Positions 51,419 through 59,476 of a stretch of 64,000 nt of DNA are shown in pieces; position 1 is the stretch's first letter, and the number at the start of each line of letters is the position of its first letter. The DNA is from SZUA-430 sp964483585 (GTDB lineage: Bacteria > Pseudomonadota > Alphaproteobacteria > Micropepsales > Micropepsaceae). The notes under the pieces are model-generated. The model worked only from the letters and a program-made list of their open reading frames with translations. It made no database searches and had not been told where the DNA came from. The DNA lies in contig CAZABH010000008.1 of the NCBI GenBank assembly GCA_964483585.1, positions 1 through 64,000 of the forward strand. The letters run 5' to 3'. Position numbers and translations under genes: made by a program.

Positions 51419-51748
51419 ATGTCAGAACAGAATGGTGAAGGCGACGGTCGGGGTCCATCCACGGGACTGGTCACCAAGGTCCGCCCAAAGACAAAGAAGC
51501 CGAGCCTTTACAAGGTTCTCATGCTGAACGACGACTATACCCCGATGGAATTCGTGGTGCATGTGCTTGAGCGTTTCTTCAACAAGGCGCGAGAGGATGC
51601 TGAAGTCATCATGATGCAGGTCCACCGGCAGGGCGTGGGTGTGTGTGGCGTGTATACGTATGAGGTTGCGGAAACCAAGGTTGCGCAAGTGATTGCCTTT
51701 GCCCAGCGCCACCAGCATCCGCTGCAGTGCACGCTGGAAAAAGAGTGA
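51419..51748 (+). CDS. clpS: ATP-dependent Clp protease adaptor ClpS
   Basis: ClpS delivers N-end-rule substrates to ClpAP. The 109-residue protein has the diagnostic SLYKVLMLNDDYTPMEFVVHVLERFF (NDDYTPMEFV contains the substrate pocket) and HRQGVGVCGVYTYEVAETKV. The N-terminal 25 residues are flexible as usual. It is 65 bases upstream of clpA, the standard operon. Confidence 0.95.
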   Translation: MSEQNGEGDGRGPSTGLVTKVRPKTKKPSLYKVLMLNDDYTPMEFVVHVLERFFNKAREDAEVIMMQVHRQGVGVCGVYTYEVAETKVAQVIAFAQRHQHPLQCTLEKE

Positions 51749-51813
51749 TATGTTCGCCCTGAAGGGCGGAAGGAGCAGTGCCGGATCGGAACATCTGAGG
51801 AAAGGCGACGGAC

Positions 51814-54156
51814 GTGGCGAGTTTTTCAAAGTCCCTGCAGGCCACCCTTCATCGGGCAATGGCGCTCGCCAACGAGCGCGATCACGAGTATGCGACGCTC
51901 GAGCACCTGCTGCTTTCCCTGATGGATGACCAGGACGCGACGGCTGTCATGCGTGCCTGCAATGTCGACGTGGATGCCCTGCGACGTGCCGTCACGACCT
52001 TCGTCGATACCGAACTTGCCAGCCTGGTCGTTGATGACGGGGAGGATGCCAAGCCTACGGCAGGCTTCCAGCGCGTTGTGCAGCGTGCGGTGATCCATGT
52101 GCAGTCATCGGGTCGGGAAGAGGTCACGGGGGCCAATATCCTGGTTGCGATCTTCGCCGAGCGCGAGAGCCATGCCGTTTATCTGCTGGGCGAGCAGAAC
52201 ATGCAGCGCTACGATGCCGTCAGCTATATCAGCCATGGCATCGCCAAGCGCCCCGGCGCGAACGAGTCCCGCCCGGTGCGTGGTGCCGAGGAAGAGGAAG
52301 ACGGCGAGAAGGCCGTCAAGCAGGGCACCGAGGCGCTTGAGGCATATTGCGTGAACCTGAACGCCAAGGCGCGTACTGGAAAGATCGATCCGCTGATTGG
52401 CCGCGAGCCTGAGGTCGAGCGCACAATCCAGATCCTCTGCCGCCGGCAAAAGAACAATCCGCTGCTGGTGGGTGATCCGGGTGTCGGCAAGACAGCCATT
52501 GCCGAGGGGTTGGCTCGCAAGATCATCAACAATGAGGTGCCGGAGGTCCTGCGTGATTGCACGATCTTCGCCCTGGACATGGGCTCGCTGATCGCGGGCA
52601 CCCGTTATCGCGGCGATTTCGAGGAGCGACTGAAGAACGTCCTGAAAGAACTCGAGCAGTTCAAGGGCGCGATCCTGTTCATTGACGAGATTCATACGGT
52701 CATCGGTGCAGGTGCGACCAGTGGTGGGGCCATGGATGCCTCGAACCTGCTGAAGCCTGCACTGCAGTCAGGAAGCCTGCGCTGCATCGGGTCGACGACC
52801 TACAAGGAGTTCAGGCAGCACTTCGAGAAGGACCGAGCTCTTGTGCGCCGGTTCCAGAAGATCGATGTGTCCGAACCGTCGGTTGCCGATGCGGTCAAGA
52901 TCCTCAAGGGGCTGAAGCCGTATTTCGAGGAATACCACAAGGTCAAGTACACCAACGAGGCAGTTAAGGCTGCGGTCGAGCTGGCCGCAAAGTACATCAA
53001 CGATCGGAAGCTGCCTGACAAGGCAATCGACGTGATTGACGAGACGGGGGCATCGCAGATGCTGCTGCCGGAAGGCAAGCGCAAGAAGGTTATCGATGTA
53101 CCCGAGATCGAAGATGTGATCTCGAAAATGGCGCGTATTCCCCCCAAGACCGTATCGAAAAACGATGCGGAGTCGCTGCGCGATCTCGAGATGAACCTGG
53201 GCCACGTGGTGTTCGGCCAGAACGACGCGATCAAGGCGCTGTCGGCCGCGATCAAGATGGCGCGCGCTGGGCTGCGTGATCCGGAGAAGCCCATCGGATG
53301 CTACCTTTTCTCGGGCCCCACTGGCGTTGGCAAGACGGAAGTCGCGCGCCAATTGGCGAAGATTCTGGGAGTGGAGATCTTGCGCTTCGACATGTCGGAA
53401 TACATGGAGCGGCATTCGGTCAGTCGTCTGATCGGCGCGCCACCAGGCTATGTGGGCTATGATCAGGGTGGCTTGCTGACCGATGGCGTCGACCAGCATC
53501 CACATTGTGTATTGCTGCTGGACGAGATCGAGAAGGCGCACCCGGATTTGTTCAATGTGCTACTGCAGGTCATGGATCACGGGAAGCTGACTGATCATAA
53601 TGGAAAGAAGGTCGACTTCCGCAATGTTGTCCTGATCATGACAACGAATGCCGGTGCGGCCGATGCCGCGAAGGAGTCGATTGGTTTCGGCCGCGGCAAG
53701 CGTGAAGGTGAGGACAGCGAGGCGATCAAGAAGTTGTTCACACCCGAGTTCCGCAATCGTCTCGATGCTGTTGTTCCCTTCCGTGCGCTTGGGCCCGAAG
53801 TTGTCGAGCGCGTGGTCGAGAAGTTCGTCCTGCAGCTAGAGGCGCAACTTGGTGATCGCAATGTGACTTTTGAATTGTCGCCTGATGCGACGCGCTGGCT
53901 TGCCGAGCGGGGGTATGACGAGGCCTTCGGTGCTCGACCGCTTGCGCGCCTGATCCAGGATTCGATCAAGAAGCCTCTGGCTGATGAGATCCTCTTCGGC
54001 CGGTTGCTGCGAGGCGGCACCGTGAAGGTCATGCTGAACGCAGACAAGAGCGGGCTCTCCTTCGAGATCATCGAGGCACCTCCGGCGGCTGCGCATGATG
54101 ATATTGCGAGCGATGACGAGGGCTCGGAGCCTCGTTCTCCCGAGCTTGTCAGATGA
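51814..54156 (+). CDS. clpA: ATP-dependent Clp protease ATP-binding subunit ClpA
   Basis: ClpA unfolds proteins and feeds them to ClpP. The 780-residue AAA+ protein has the N-domain repeats, two Walker A motifs (GDPGVGKT near residue 220 and GPTGVGKT near 501), the matching sensor/arginine-finger regions, and the ClpP-binding loop IGF-region (ESIGFGRGK). GTG 51814 follows CTGAGGAAAGG. The stop overlaps the next ATG by 4 bases (ATGA). Confidence 0.96.
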   Translation: MASFSKSLQATLHRAMALANERDHEYATLEHLLLSLMDDQDATAVMRACNVDVDALRRAVTTFVDTELASLVVDDGEDAKPTAGFQRVVQRAVIHVQSSGREEVTGANILVAIFAERESHAVYLLGEQNMQRYDAVSYISHGIAKRPGANESRPVRGAEEEEDGEKAVKQGTEALEAYCVNLNAKARTGKIDPLIGREPEVERTIQILCRRQKNNPLLVGDPGVGKTAIAEGLARKIINNEVPEVLRDCTIFALDMGSLIAGTRYRGDFEERLKNVLKELEQFKGAILFIDEIHTVIGAGATSGGAMDASNLLKPALQSGSLRCIGSTTYKEFRQHFEKDRALVRRFQKIDVSEPSVADAVKILKGLKPYFEEYHKVKYTNEAVKAAVELAAKYINDRKLPDKAIDVIDETGASQMLLPEGKRKKVIDVPEIEDVISKMARIPPKTVSKNDAESLRDLEMNLGHVVFGQNDAIKALSAAIKMARAGLRDPEKPIGCYLFSGPTGVGKTEVARQLAKILGVEILRFDMSEYMERHSVSRLIGAPPGYVGYDQGGLLTDGVDQHPHCVLLLDEIEKAHPDLFNVLLQVMDHGKLTDHNGKKVDFRNVVLIMTTNAGAADAAKESIGFGRGKREGEDSEAIKKLFTPEFRNRLDAVVPFRALGPEVVERVVEKFVLQLEAQLGDRNVTFELSPDATRWLAERGYDEAFGARPLARLIQDSIKKPLADEILFGRLLRGGTVKVMLNADKSGLSFEIIEAPPAAAHDDIASDDEGSEPRSPELVR

Positions 54157-54809
54157 TGCGCTTGCCGGTCATTGCCCTTGTGGCGTTTGCCGCGCTGGTT
54201 GGTGCGGCAGCGCCAGTGCTTGCCAGTGATGAGGATGTCAGCATTCGGGGTAATTTCCCGCAAATGCTGGCGCGGGGCGAGACGACGGTGCAGATGGCCA
54301 ATCGCATTGCGGTGCTGCTCATCAATTTGGACAGGTTCATTGCGCCCCCGTGTGGAATGAAGCGGGTCTTCGAGTTCGCCGGGGCTGACCACGTCGATGC
54401 CGATGATCTTACGGTGCGTGTTGACCCCGCAAAGCCTGGCGTCTGGCGGTTTGCGATCCGGGGACGTGGCTGCTGGGCTGACCGTTTGCACAATGTGTTT
54501 GTCTATCCACGCGGTGCGCAGCCTGCCGAACTCAGGGCAGGTGTCCCCGGTCAGTCGGTGGCGGGACCGCGGTTGCAGAGCCAGGTCATGCCGCTTGTGT
54601 TTCGCGAGGCCAACGGCCTGGCTATACGATCGGGCTGCGAGGATCCGGCTTTCCTTTCGGATACCTCTGTGCGCAAGGTTCGCCGACCGGGGCAGGCGTG
54701 GGAAGAGCTCTGGTCAGCGACGGCTTGTGAGGTCACCCGCAAGTTCCTTGTGATGTTCACGCCCGAGGCTGGAGGCCGCACGCGCGTTGCGGTTGCCCTG
54801 TTCGACTGA
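54153..54809 (+). CDS. Secreted protein of unknown function with four cysteines
   Basis: A 218-residue protein with a signal peptide (MRLPVIALVAFAALVGAAA). Four cysteines occur in the mature part (PPCGMK, GRGCWADR, RSGCEDPA, TACEVTRK), enough for two disulfides. No known domain is visible. Its ATG overlaps the clpA stop (ATGA), implying translational coupling with clpA, which is unusual for a secreted protein. Function unknown. Confidence 0.72.
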   Translation: MMRLPVIALVAFAALVGAAAPVLASDEDVSIRGNFPQMLARGETTVQMANRIAVLLINLDRFIAPPCGMKRVFEFAGADHVDADDLTVRVDPAKPGVWRFAIRGRGCWADRLHNVFVYPRGAQPAELRAGVPGQSVAGPRLQSQVMPLVFREANGLAIRSGCEDPAFLSDTSVRKVRRPGQAWEELWSATACEVTRKFLVMFTPEAGGRTRVAVALFD

Positions 54810-54841
54810 GCTGCAGATCGGTGTTGCCTCTGCCTCGCGGG

Positions 54842-55261
54842 TCAAATGGCGGCCGCAATGCGCTCTGCCATGGCCTTCAGCTTCGTGAAGTCGGCCATGT
54901 CGCGTGCATGCAGGGCGAGGTCAATGCCGCCTGCGCGCGGGATGATGTGGAAATGGATATGGAACACGGTCTGTCCGGCGGCGGACCCGTTGAGCTGTGC
55001 CAGCATGACCCCTGGCGCTCCTGTCACCTTGCGCACGGCGGCAGCAATTTTCTGGGTTGTCTTGATCAGGGCCGCTGCCCCATCCGGGCTCAGCTCGAAG
55101 ATGTTCTCGGCGGGCTCTTTCGGGATGACAAGCGTGTGGCCTTCGGTCTGGGGCATGATGTCCATGAAGGCGAGGGTGTGGCTGTCCTCGTAGACCCTGA
55201 AGCAGGGGGCTTCGCCGCGGATGATCTTTGCAAAGATATTGTTCGTGTCATAGGCCATCAT
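54842..55261 (-). CDS. HIT family nucleotide hydrolase (histidine triad)
   Basis: A 139-residue HIT protein with the His triad in VFHIHFHIIPR and the N-terminal IFAKIIRGEAPCFRVYED and FMDIMPQTEGHTLVIPK blocks. HIT enzymes hydrolyse nucleotide phosphoramidates or adenylates. The start uses ATG 55259-55261 (MMAYDTNN), overlapping the stop of the upstream FemAB-like gene by 4 bases, so the two are one transcription unit. Confidence 0.92.
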   Translation of the reverse strand: MMAYDTNNIFAKIIRGEAPCFRVYEDSHTLAFMDIMPQTEGHTLVIPKEPAENIFELSPDGAAALIKTTQKIAAAVRKVTGAPGVMLAQLNGSAAGQTVFHIHFHIIPRAGGIDLALHARDMADFTKLKAMAERIAAAI

Positions 55262-56412
55262 CTGTCTCCGGTGGGATCGCTTTTCCTGAACGGGGCATAG
55301 TCTTTCATCAGGTCCATGTCTTCGCTGACGCGCGCACGCTCGGCCACGAGGTAACGGCTGACAGCCTCGCGCAGGCCCGGATGGGCTATCCAGTGTGAGG
55401 ACCATGTACGCACCGGCATGTAGCCACGGGCGAGCTTGTGTTCGCCCTGCGCGCCGGCCTCGACCACGCGCAGGCCATGCGCTATTGCGAAATCCATGGC
55501 CTGATAGTAGCAGAGTTCGAAGTGCAGGAACGGGTGGTGCTCGATGGTGCCCCAGTTGCGGCCGTAGAGCGTGTCGGAGCCGATGAAGTTGAGCGCGCCT
55601 GCAATATAGCGTCCATCGCGGCGGGCGAGCACCAGAAGGATCCTGTCCGCCATCGTTTCTCCGACAAGGGAGAAGAATGCGCGTGTCAGATAGGGTGTCC
55701 CCCATTTGCGGTTACCCGTGTCCATGTAGAAGGCGAAGAAGGCGTCCCAGTGTTCTTCCTTCAAGGCGCTTCCGGTGAGATGCTCGATCTCGATACCGGC
55801 GCTGACAGCCTCGCGCCGTTCGCGCTTGAGGTTCTTGCGCCTGCTGGAGGAGAGGCGCGACAGGAAATCCTCGAAATCCCTGTAGGCTTCGTTCTGCCAG
55901 TGGAATTGCTGGTCGTTGCGCAGCAGGAAGCCCTGTGCCTGCAAGAGGAGCGCTTCGGCTTCGGGCTGAAATGTTACGTGCACGGATGACAGACCCAGGC
56001 GTTCGCATATCTGCCGGAGGGCGCTGCCCAGATCGGTTATACGCTCCGTGTGGCCGCCTGTCAGAAGGCGCGGCCCCGTCGCTGGCGTGAAGGGTACGCT
56101 TGCCTGCAGCTTCGGGTAGTAGTTTCCTCCGGCTCGCTCGAAAGCCTGTGCCCAACCATGGTCGAAGACATACTCGCCATAAGAATGCTGTTTCACATAG
56201 GCAGGGACAGCACCCAGGATTGCCCCGCCGTGTTCGATGGTAACGTGTGCGGGATGCCAGCCTGTCTCAGGTGTTGCAGATCCGCTCTCCTCGAGCGCAC
56301 GCAGGAATGCGTGCGTGACAAAAGGGTTCTGTGGCATTCCCGGTGGGCATGCGAGGGCGTCCCATTCAGCCTCGGGGATCTCGGCGATTGCGTGGTGCAA
56401 CCGGGCTTGCAT
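55258..56412 (-). CDS. FemAB-like acyltransferase (DUF482 / GNAT superfamily)
   Basis: A 384-residue protein of the pfam04339 type: SYGEYVFDHGWAQAFERAGG, the SSSRRKNLKRERREA basic block and YGRNWGTIEHHPFLHFELCY. These are the DUF482 markers; the fold is GNAT/FemAB-like and some relatives act in peptidoglycan or lipid modification. The substrate is unproven. It is the first gene of a two-gene unit with HIT. Confidence 0.85.
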   Translation of the reverse strand: MQARLHHAIAEIPEAEWDALACPPGMPQNPFVTHAFLRALEESGSATPETGWHPAHVTIEHGGAILGAVPAYVKQHSYGEYVFDHGWAQAFERAGGNYYPKLQASVPFTPATGPRLLTGGHTERITDLGSALRQICERLGLSSVHVTFQPEAEALLLQAQGFLLRNDQQFHWQNEAYRDFEDFLSRLSSSRRKNLKRERREAVSAGIEIEHLTGSALKEEHWDAFFAFYMDTGNRKWGTPYLTRAFFSLVGETMADRILLVLARRDGRYIAGALNFIGSDTLYGRNWGTIEHHPFLHFELCYYQAMDFAIAHGLRVVEAGAQGEHKLARGYMPVRTWSSHWIAHPGLREAVSRYLVAERARVSEDMDLMKDYAPFRKSDPTGDR

Positions 56413-56441
56413 GGCGTTGTCTTTCGGGAGCCGCGCGCCTG

Positions 56442-56909
56442 TCAGGCAATTTCAAATATGGCTTCAACTTCGACTGCGACGTTGCGGGGCAGGGACCCGG
56501 CGCCTACGGCTGCGCGTGCATGCTTGCCGATGTCTCCGAATATCCGGACAATCGTGTCTGAGGCGCCATTTATGACTTCGGGATGCTGGGCAAATCCGGG
56601 GACGGCATTCACGAAGCCGGTGACCTTCACGCAGCGTCGTACCCGATCGAGGTCGCCCGCGCAGGCTTGCTGGAGCTGGGCGATCACGTTCAGGGCGCAG
56701 AGGCGCGCGGCGGCCTGGCCTTCTTCCACGCTGAACTCCTTGCCAAGCTGTCCGACATATTCGAGTCCGTTCGGTCCCATCGTGACCTGCCCGGAGATGT
56801 AGACGAGGTTTCCCGTGATCACGAAGGGGACATAGCTGGCGACGGGTGGTGCGGCCTTGGGGAGGGTAATGGACAGTTCCTTCAGGCGGGTGTCGACGCG
56901 ACCAGACAT
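56442..56909 (-). CDS. RidA family protein
   Basis: A 155-residue YjgF/RidA-fold protein: YVPFVITGNLVYISGQVTMG, ALNVIAQLQQACAGDLDRVRR, KVTGFVNAVPGFAQHPEVINGAS and the C-terminal NVAVEVEAIFEIA. The conserved Arg of enamine deaminases is in place (AVGAGSLPRNVAVEVE). RidA removes reactive 2-aminoacrylate in some members. It is the longer 150-residue subfamily, where the exact role is not certain. It is divergent from aguA. Confidence 0.85.
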   Translation of the reverse strand: MSGRVDTRLKELSITLPKAAPPVASYVPFVITGNLVYISGQVTMGPNGLEYVGQLGKEFSVEEGQAAARLCALNVIAQLQQACAGDLDRVRRCVKVTGFVNAVPGFAQHPEVINGASDTIVRIFGDIGKHARAAVGAGSLPRNVAVEVEAIFEIA

Positions 56910-57021
56910 GAGATCTCCTTCGTTCTTCCCTCAATACGGCTTTGCTGTTTGCGAGGGGCCGTGCGAGAAGGGAGGCTCGCAAATTCTCCCTGGTGTTGCA
57001 ACTGCGGGACCATGACGGATC

Positions 57022-58092
57022 ATGACACGAAGGCTTGACGCTGACGACCAGTGCCCGGTGCGAGACGGGCTCTATATGCCCGCGGAATGGGTGTCGCACC
57101 AGCGGACATGGATGGCTTGGCCGTGTCGGCCCGAGCCTTGGGGGTCGCTTGAGGGGTTGTTGCGTGCGCGCGTGGCCTATGCGGCGGTGGCGCGCGCGAT
57201 TTCCGGCTTTGAGCGGGTGACCATGGTGGTGCGACCCGACGATCATGATGAAGCCCGGCTGGCCTGTGGCAAGGGAATTGATTTTGCGGGCTTCAACATC
57301 GATGATTCCTGGATGCGCGACACAGGACCTGTCTTTGTTACGGACGGGCGCGGTGGCGTTGCCGGGGTTCACTGGCGGTTCAACGCCTGGGGGAACAAGT
57401 ATCATCCCCATAACGGCGATGCGGCGCTTGGGCAGAGCCTGCTGGATGCGCTGGACATGCGCAGCTATGAGGGTCCCATGGTGCTCGAGGGTGGCTCGAT
57501 CGCGGTTGACGGTACCGGTACGCTGATCACAACCGAGCAATGCCTTCTCAATGCGAACCGCAATCCCAACCTGACGCGCCAGCAGATCGAGGAGCGGCTT
57601 GCGATCTATCTCGGCGTGACGAAGATCGTCTGGCTAGGCGAGGGACTGGAGGATGACGAAACGGATGGTCATGTCGACAATATCGTGAGTTTTGCCGGCT
57701 CGGGTCGGGTGCTGATGCACCGGCCCAAGGCTGATGGCAGCCGCAATGACCTCGTCATGCGCGACAATCTCCAGCGGCTTCGCGCGGCGAGAGATGCGCG
57801 TGGTGAGCCGTTCGAGATCATCGAGATTCCCGAGCCTGCGCGGCGATCGCGCCATGATGGGCGAAGGCTCGAGATGAGTTACATCAATTTCTGTTTCGCC
57901 AACCATGGACTTGTCGTGCCGTCATTCGATGATCCCTGCGACGCAGATGTCGTGCAGATCATGCAGAGGGTCTTTCCGGATCGACGGGTGGTGCAGGTTC
58001 CGGCCCTCGATATCGTGGAGGGCGGTGGCGGGCTGCATTGCATCACGATGCAGCAGCCGGCTGGCGATCCGTTGGTTCCATTGCGGAGATGA
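57022..58092 (+). CDS. aguA: Agmatine deiminase AguA
   Basis: AguA converts agmatine to N-carbamoylputrescine. The 356-residue protein has the catalytic blocks in order: the N-terminal MPAEWVSHQRTWMAWP, DSWMRDTGPVFV, HWRFNAWGNKYHPH, GHVDNIVSF and GGGGLHCITMQQP with nucleophile Cys340. It is followed after 5 bases by aguB, which completes conversion to putrescine. ATG 57022 is one of two close starts; the choice does not change the catalytic parts. Confidence 0.94.
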   Translation: MTRRLDADDQCPVRDGLYMPAEWVSHQRTWMAWPCRPEPWGSLEGLLRARVAYAAVARAISGFERVTMVVRPDDHDEARLACGKGIDFAGFNIDDSWMRDTGPVFVTDGRGGVAGVHWRFNAWGNKYHPHNGDAALGQSLLDALDMRSYEGPMVLEGGSIAVDGTGTLITTEQCLLNANRNPNLTRQQIEERLAIYLGVTKIVWLGEGLEDDETDGHVDNIVSFAGSGRVLMHRPKADGSRNDLVMRDNLQRLRAARDARGEPFEIIEIPEPARRSRHDGRRLEMSYINFCFANHGLVVPSFDDPCDADVVQIMQRVFPDRRVVQVPALDIVEGGGGLHCITMQQPAGDPLVPLRR

Positions 58093-58097
58093 GACCG

Positions 58098-58991
58098 ATG
58101 AGGACAGTCACACTCGCGGCCACGCAGATGGCCTGCTCGGATGATCACAAAGACAATGTCGACCGTGCGGAGAAGCTTGTCCGGCGTGCGCATGAGCAAG
58201 GCGCGCAAATTATCCTTGTGCAGGAATTGTTCGAGACACCCTATTTCTGCAAGGATCAACTGGCCTGCCACTTCGAGCTTGCGAAGCCATTTACCGGGAA
58301 CACGCTGATTGCAAGGTTCTCGCAACTGGCCCGCGAGCTGGGTGTCGTGCTGCCATTGTCGTTTTTTGAACGTGCGACCAACGCGCACTTCAATTCGCTG
58401 GCCATGATCGATGCCGATGGTGCGGTGCTGGGGCTTTACCGCAAGTCACACATCCCGGATGGCCCCGGGTACCAGGAGAAGTACTATTTCAATCCTGGCG
58501 ATACGGGTTTCAAGGTATGGGATACGCGGTTCGGGCGGGTTGGCGCCGGGATCTGCTGGGACCAGTGGTTTCCGGAGTGCGCGCGGGTGATGGCGCTGCT
58601 AGGTGCCGAAATCCTCTGCTATCCAACAGCTATCGGCAGTGAGCCTCCACCTGCGCCGGAGGTGGACTCGTCAGGACATTGGCGGCGTGTCATGCAGGGA
58701 CATGCTGGTGCCAATTATGTGCCCCTGGTGGCGTCGAACCGGATCGGTCGGGAAGTCGGCCAGACGTGCGACATCACCTTCTATGGCAGTTCGTTTATTG
58801 CCGGACCGACCGGTGAGATCCTGGCCAGTGCTGGCCGCGACGAGGAAGACGTGCTTACGGCGACGGTGGACCTGGATGCCATTGCAACTGCGCGCCGTTC
58901 GTGGGGACTGTTTCGTGACCGGCGGCCCGATCTATATGCGCCGCTGCTGACACTCGATGGCAAAGCGTCGCTCACGGGGTCATGCTCATGA
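58098..58991 (+). CDS. aguB: N-carbamoylputrescine amidase AguB
   Basis: AguB hydrolyses N-carbamoylputrescine to putrescine, CO2 and ammonia. The 297-residue nitrilase-family protein has Glu43 (VQELFETPYFC), a Lys in YRKSHIPDGPGYQEKYYF and Cys153 (GAGICWDQWFPE), the exact blocks of the AguB branch. It is 5 bases after aguA. An NTF2-like gene overlaps its stop by 4 bases (ATGA). Confidence 0.95.
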   Translation: MRTVTLAATQMACSDDHKDNVDRAEKLVRRAHEQGAQIILVQELFETPYFCKDQLACHFELAKPFTGNTLIARFSQLARELGVVLPLSFFERATNAHFNSLAMIDADGAVLGLYRKSHIPDGPGYQEKYYFNPGDTGFKVWDTRFGRVGAGICWDQWFPECARVMALLGAEILCYPTAIGSEPPPAPEVDSSGHWRRVMQGHAGANYVPLVASNRIGREVGQTCDITFYGSSFIAGPTGEILASAGRDEEDVLTATVDLDAIATARRSWGLFRDRRPDLYAPLLTLDGKASLTGSCS

Positions 58992-59374
58992 ATCCGGTCT
59001 TTCTCAGTGCATGGCGCGATTATGTGAACTCGCACGACGAGAACAAGCTCTGGGACATGCTGCATCCCGATGTTGTCTTCGAAAGCCCGGTTGTCCACAC
59101 GCCCCAGCGGGGGCGTGAGGTCACTTTCAAGTACCTCAAAGCGGCCTTTGTTGTGCTGGGTGGGTCGGGCTTCCGCTATGTGGGTTCGTGGGAGAATGCC
59201 AGCGGTGTCGTGCTGGAGTTCGAGAACGAGATCGAGGGAATCCGTCTCAATGGCATCGACATGATCACCTGGAACGAGGCTGGGCAGATCACGCATTTCA
59301 AGGTGATGGTCAGGCCGCTCAAGGCGATCAACATGTTGCACCAGATGATGGCTGCGCAACTCATGCAGGGCTAG
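58988..59374 (+). CDS. NTF2/SnoaL-like fold protein
   Basis: A 128-residue protein with the cone-like alpha+beta NTF2 pattern: an N-terminal helix (FLSAWRDYVNSHDENKLWDM), LHPDVVFESPVVH and WNEAGQITHFKVMVRPLKAI. Such proteins are small enzymes or binding domains; no catalytic set is clear. ATG 58988 overlaps the aguB stop, so it is co-translated with the putrescine-forming enzymes; an ATG at 58982 is an alternative. A role in that pathway is only inferred from context. Confidence 0.8.
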   Translation: MNPVFLSAWRDYVNSHDENKLWDMLHPDVVFESPVVHTPQRGREVTFKYLKAAFVVLGGSGFRYVGSWENASGVVLEFENEIEGIRLNGIDMITWNEAGQITHFKVMVRPLKAINMLHQMMAAQLMQG

Positions 59375-59476
59375 GCACTTAAGCCCAGCATCCGTTGGAG
59401 GCGGTATCGATCCGTCGCGTTGCATGGAATGGTCATGCTAGTATTGCCTCAGCATTCACTTTCCGAGGGTCCTTCA

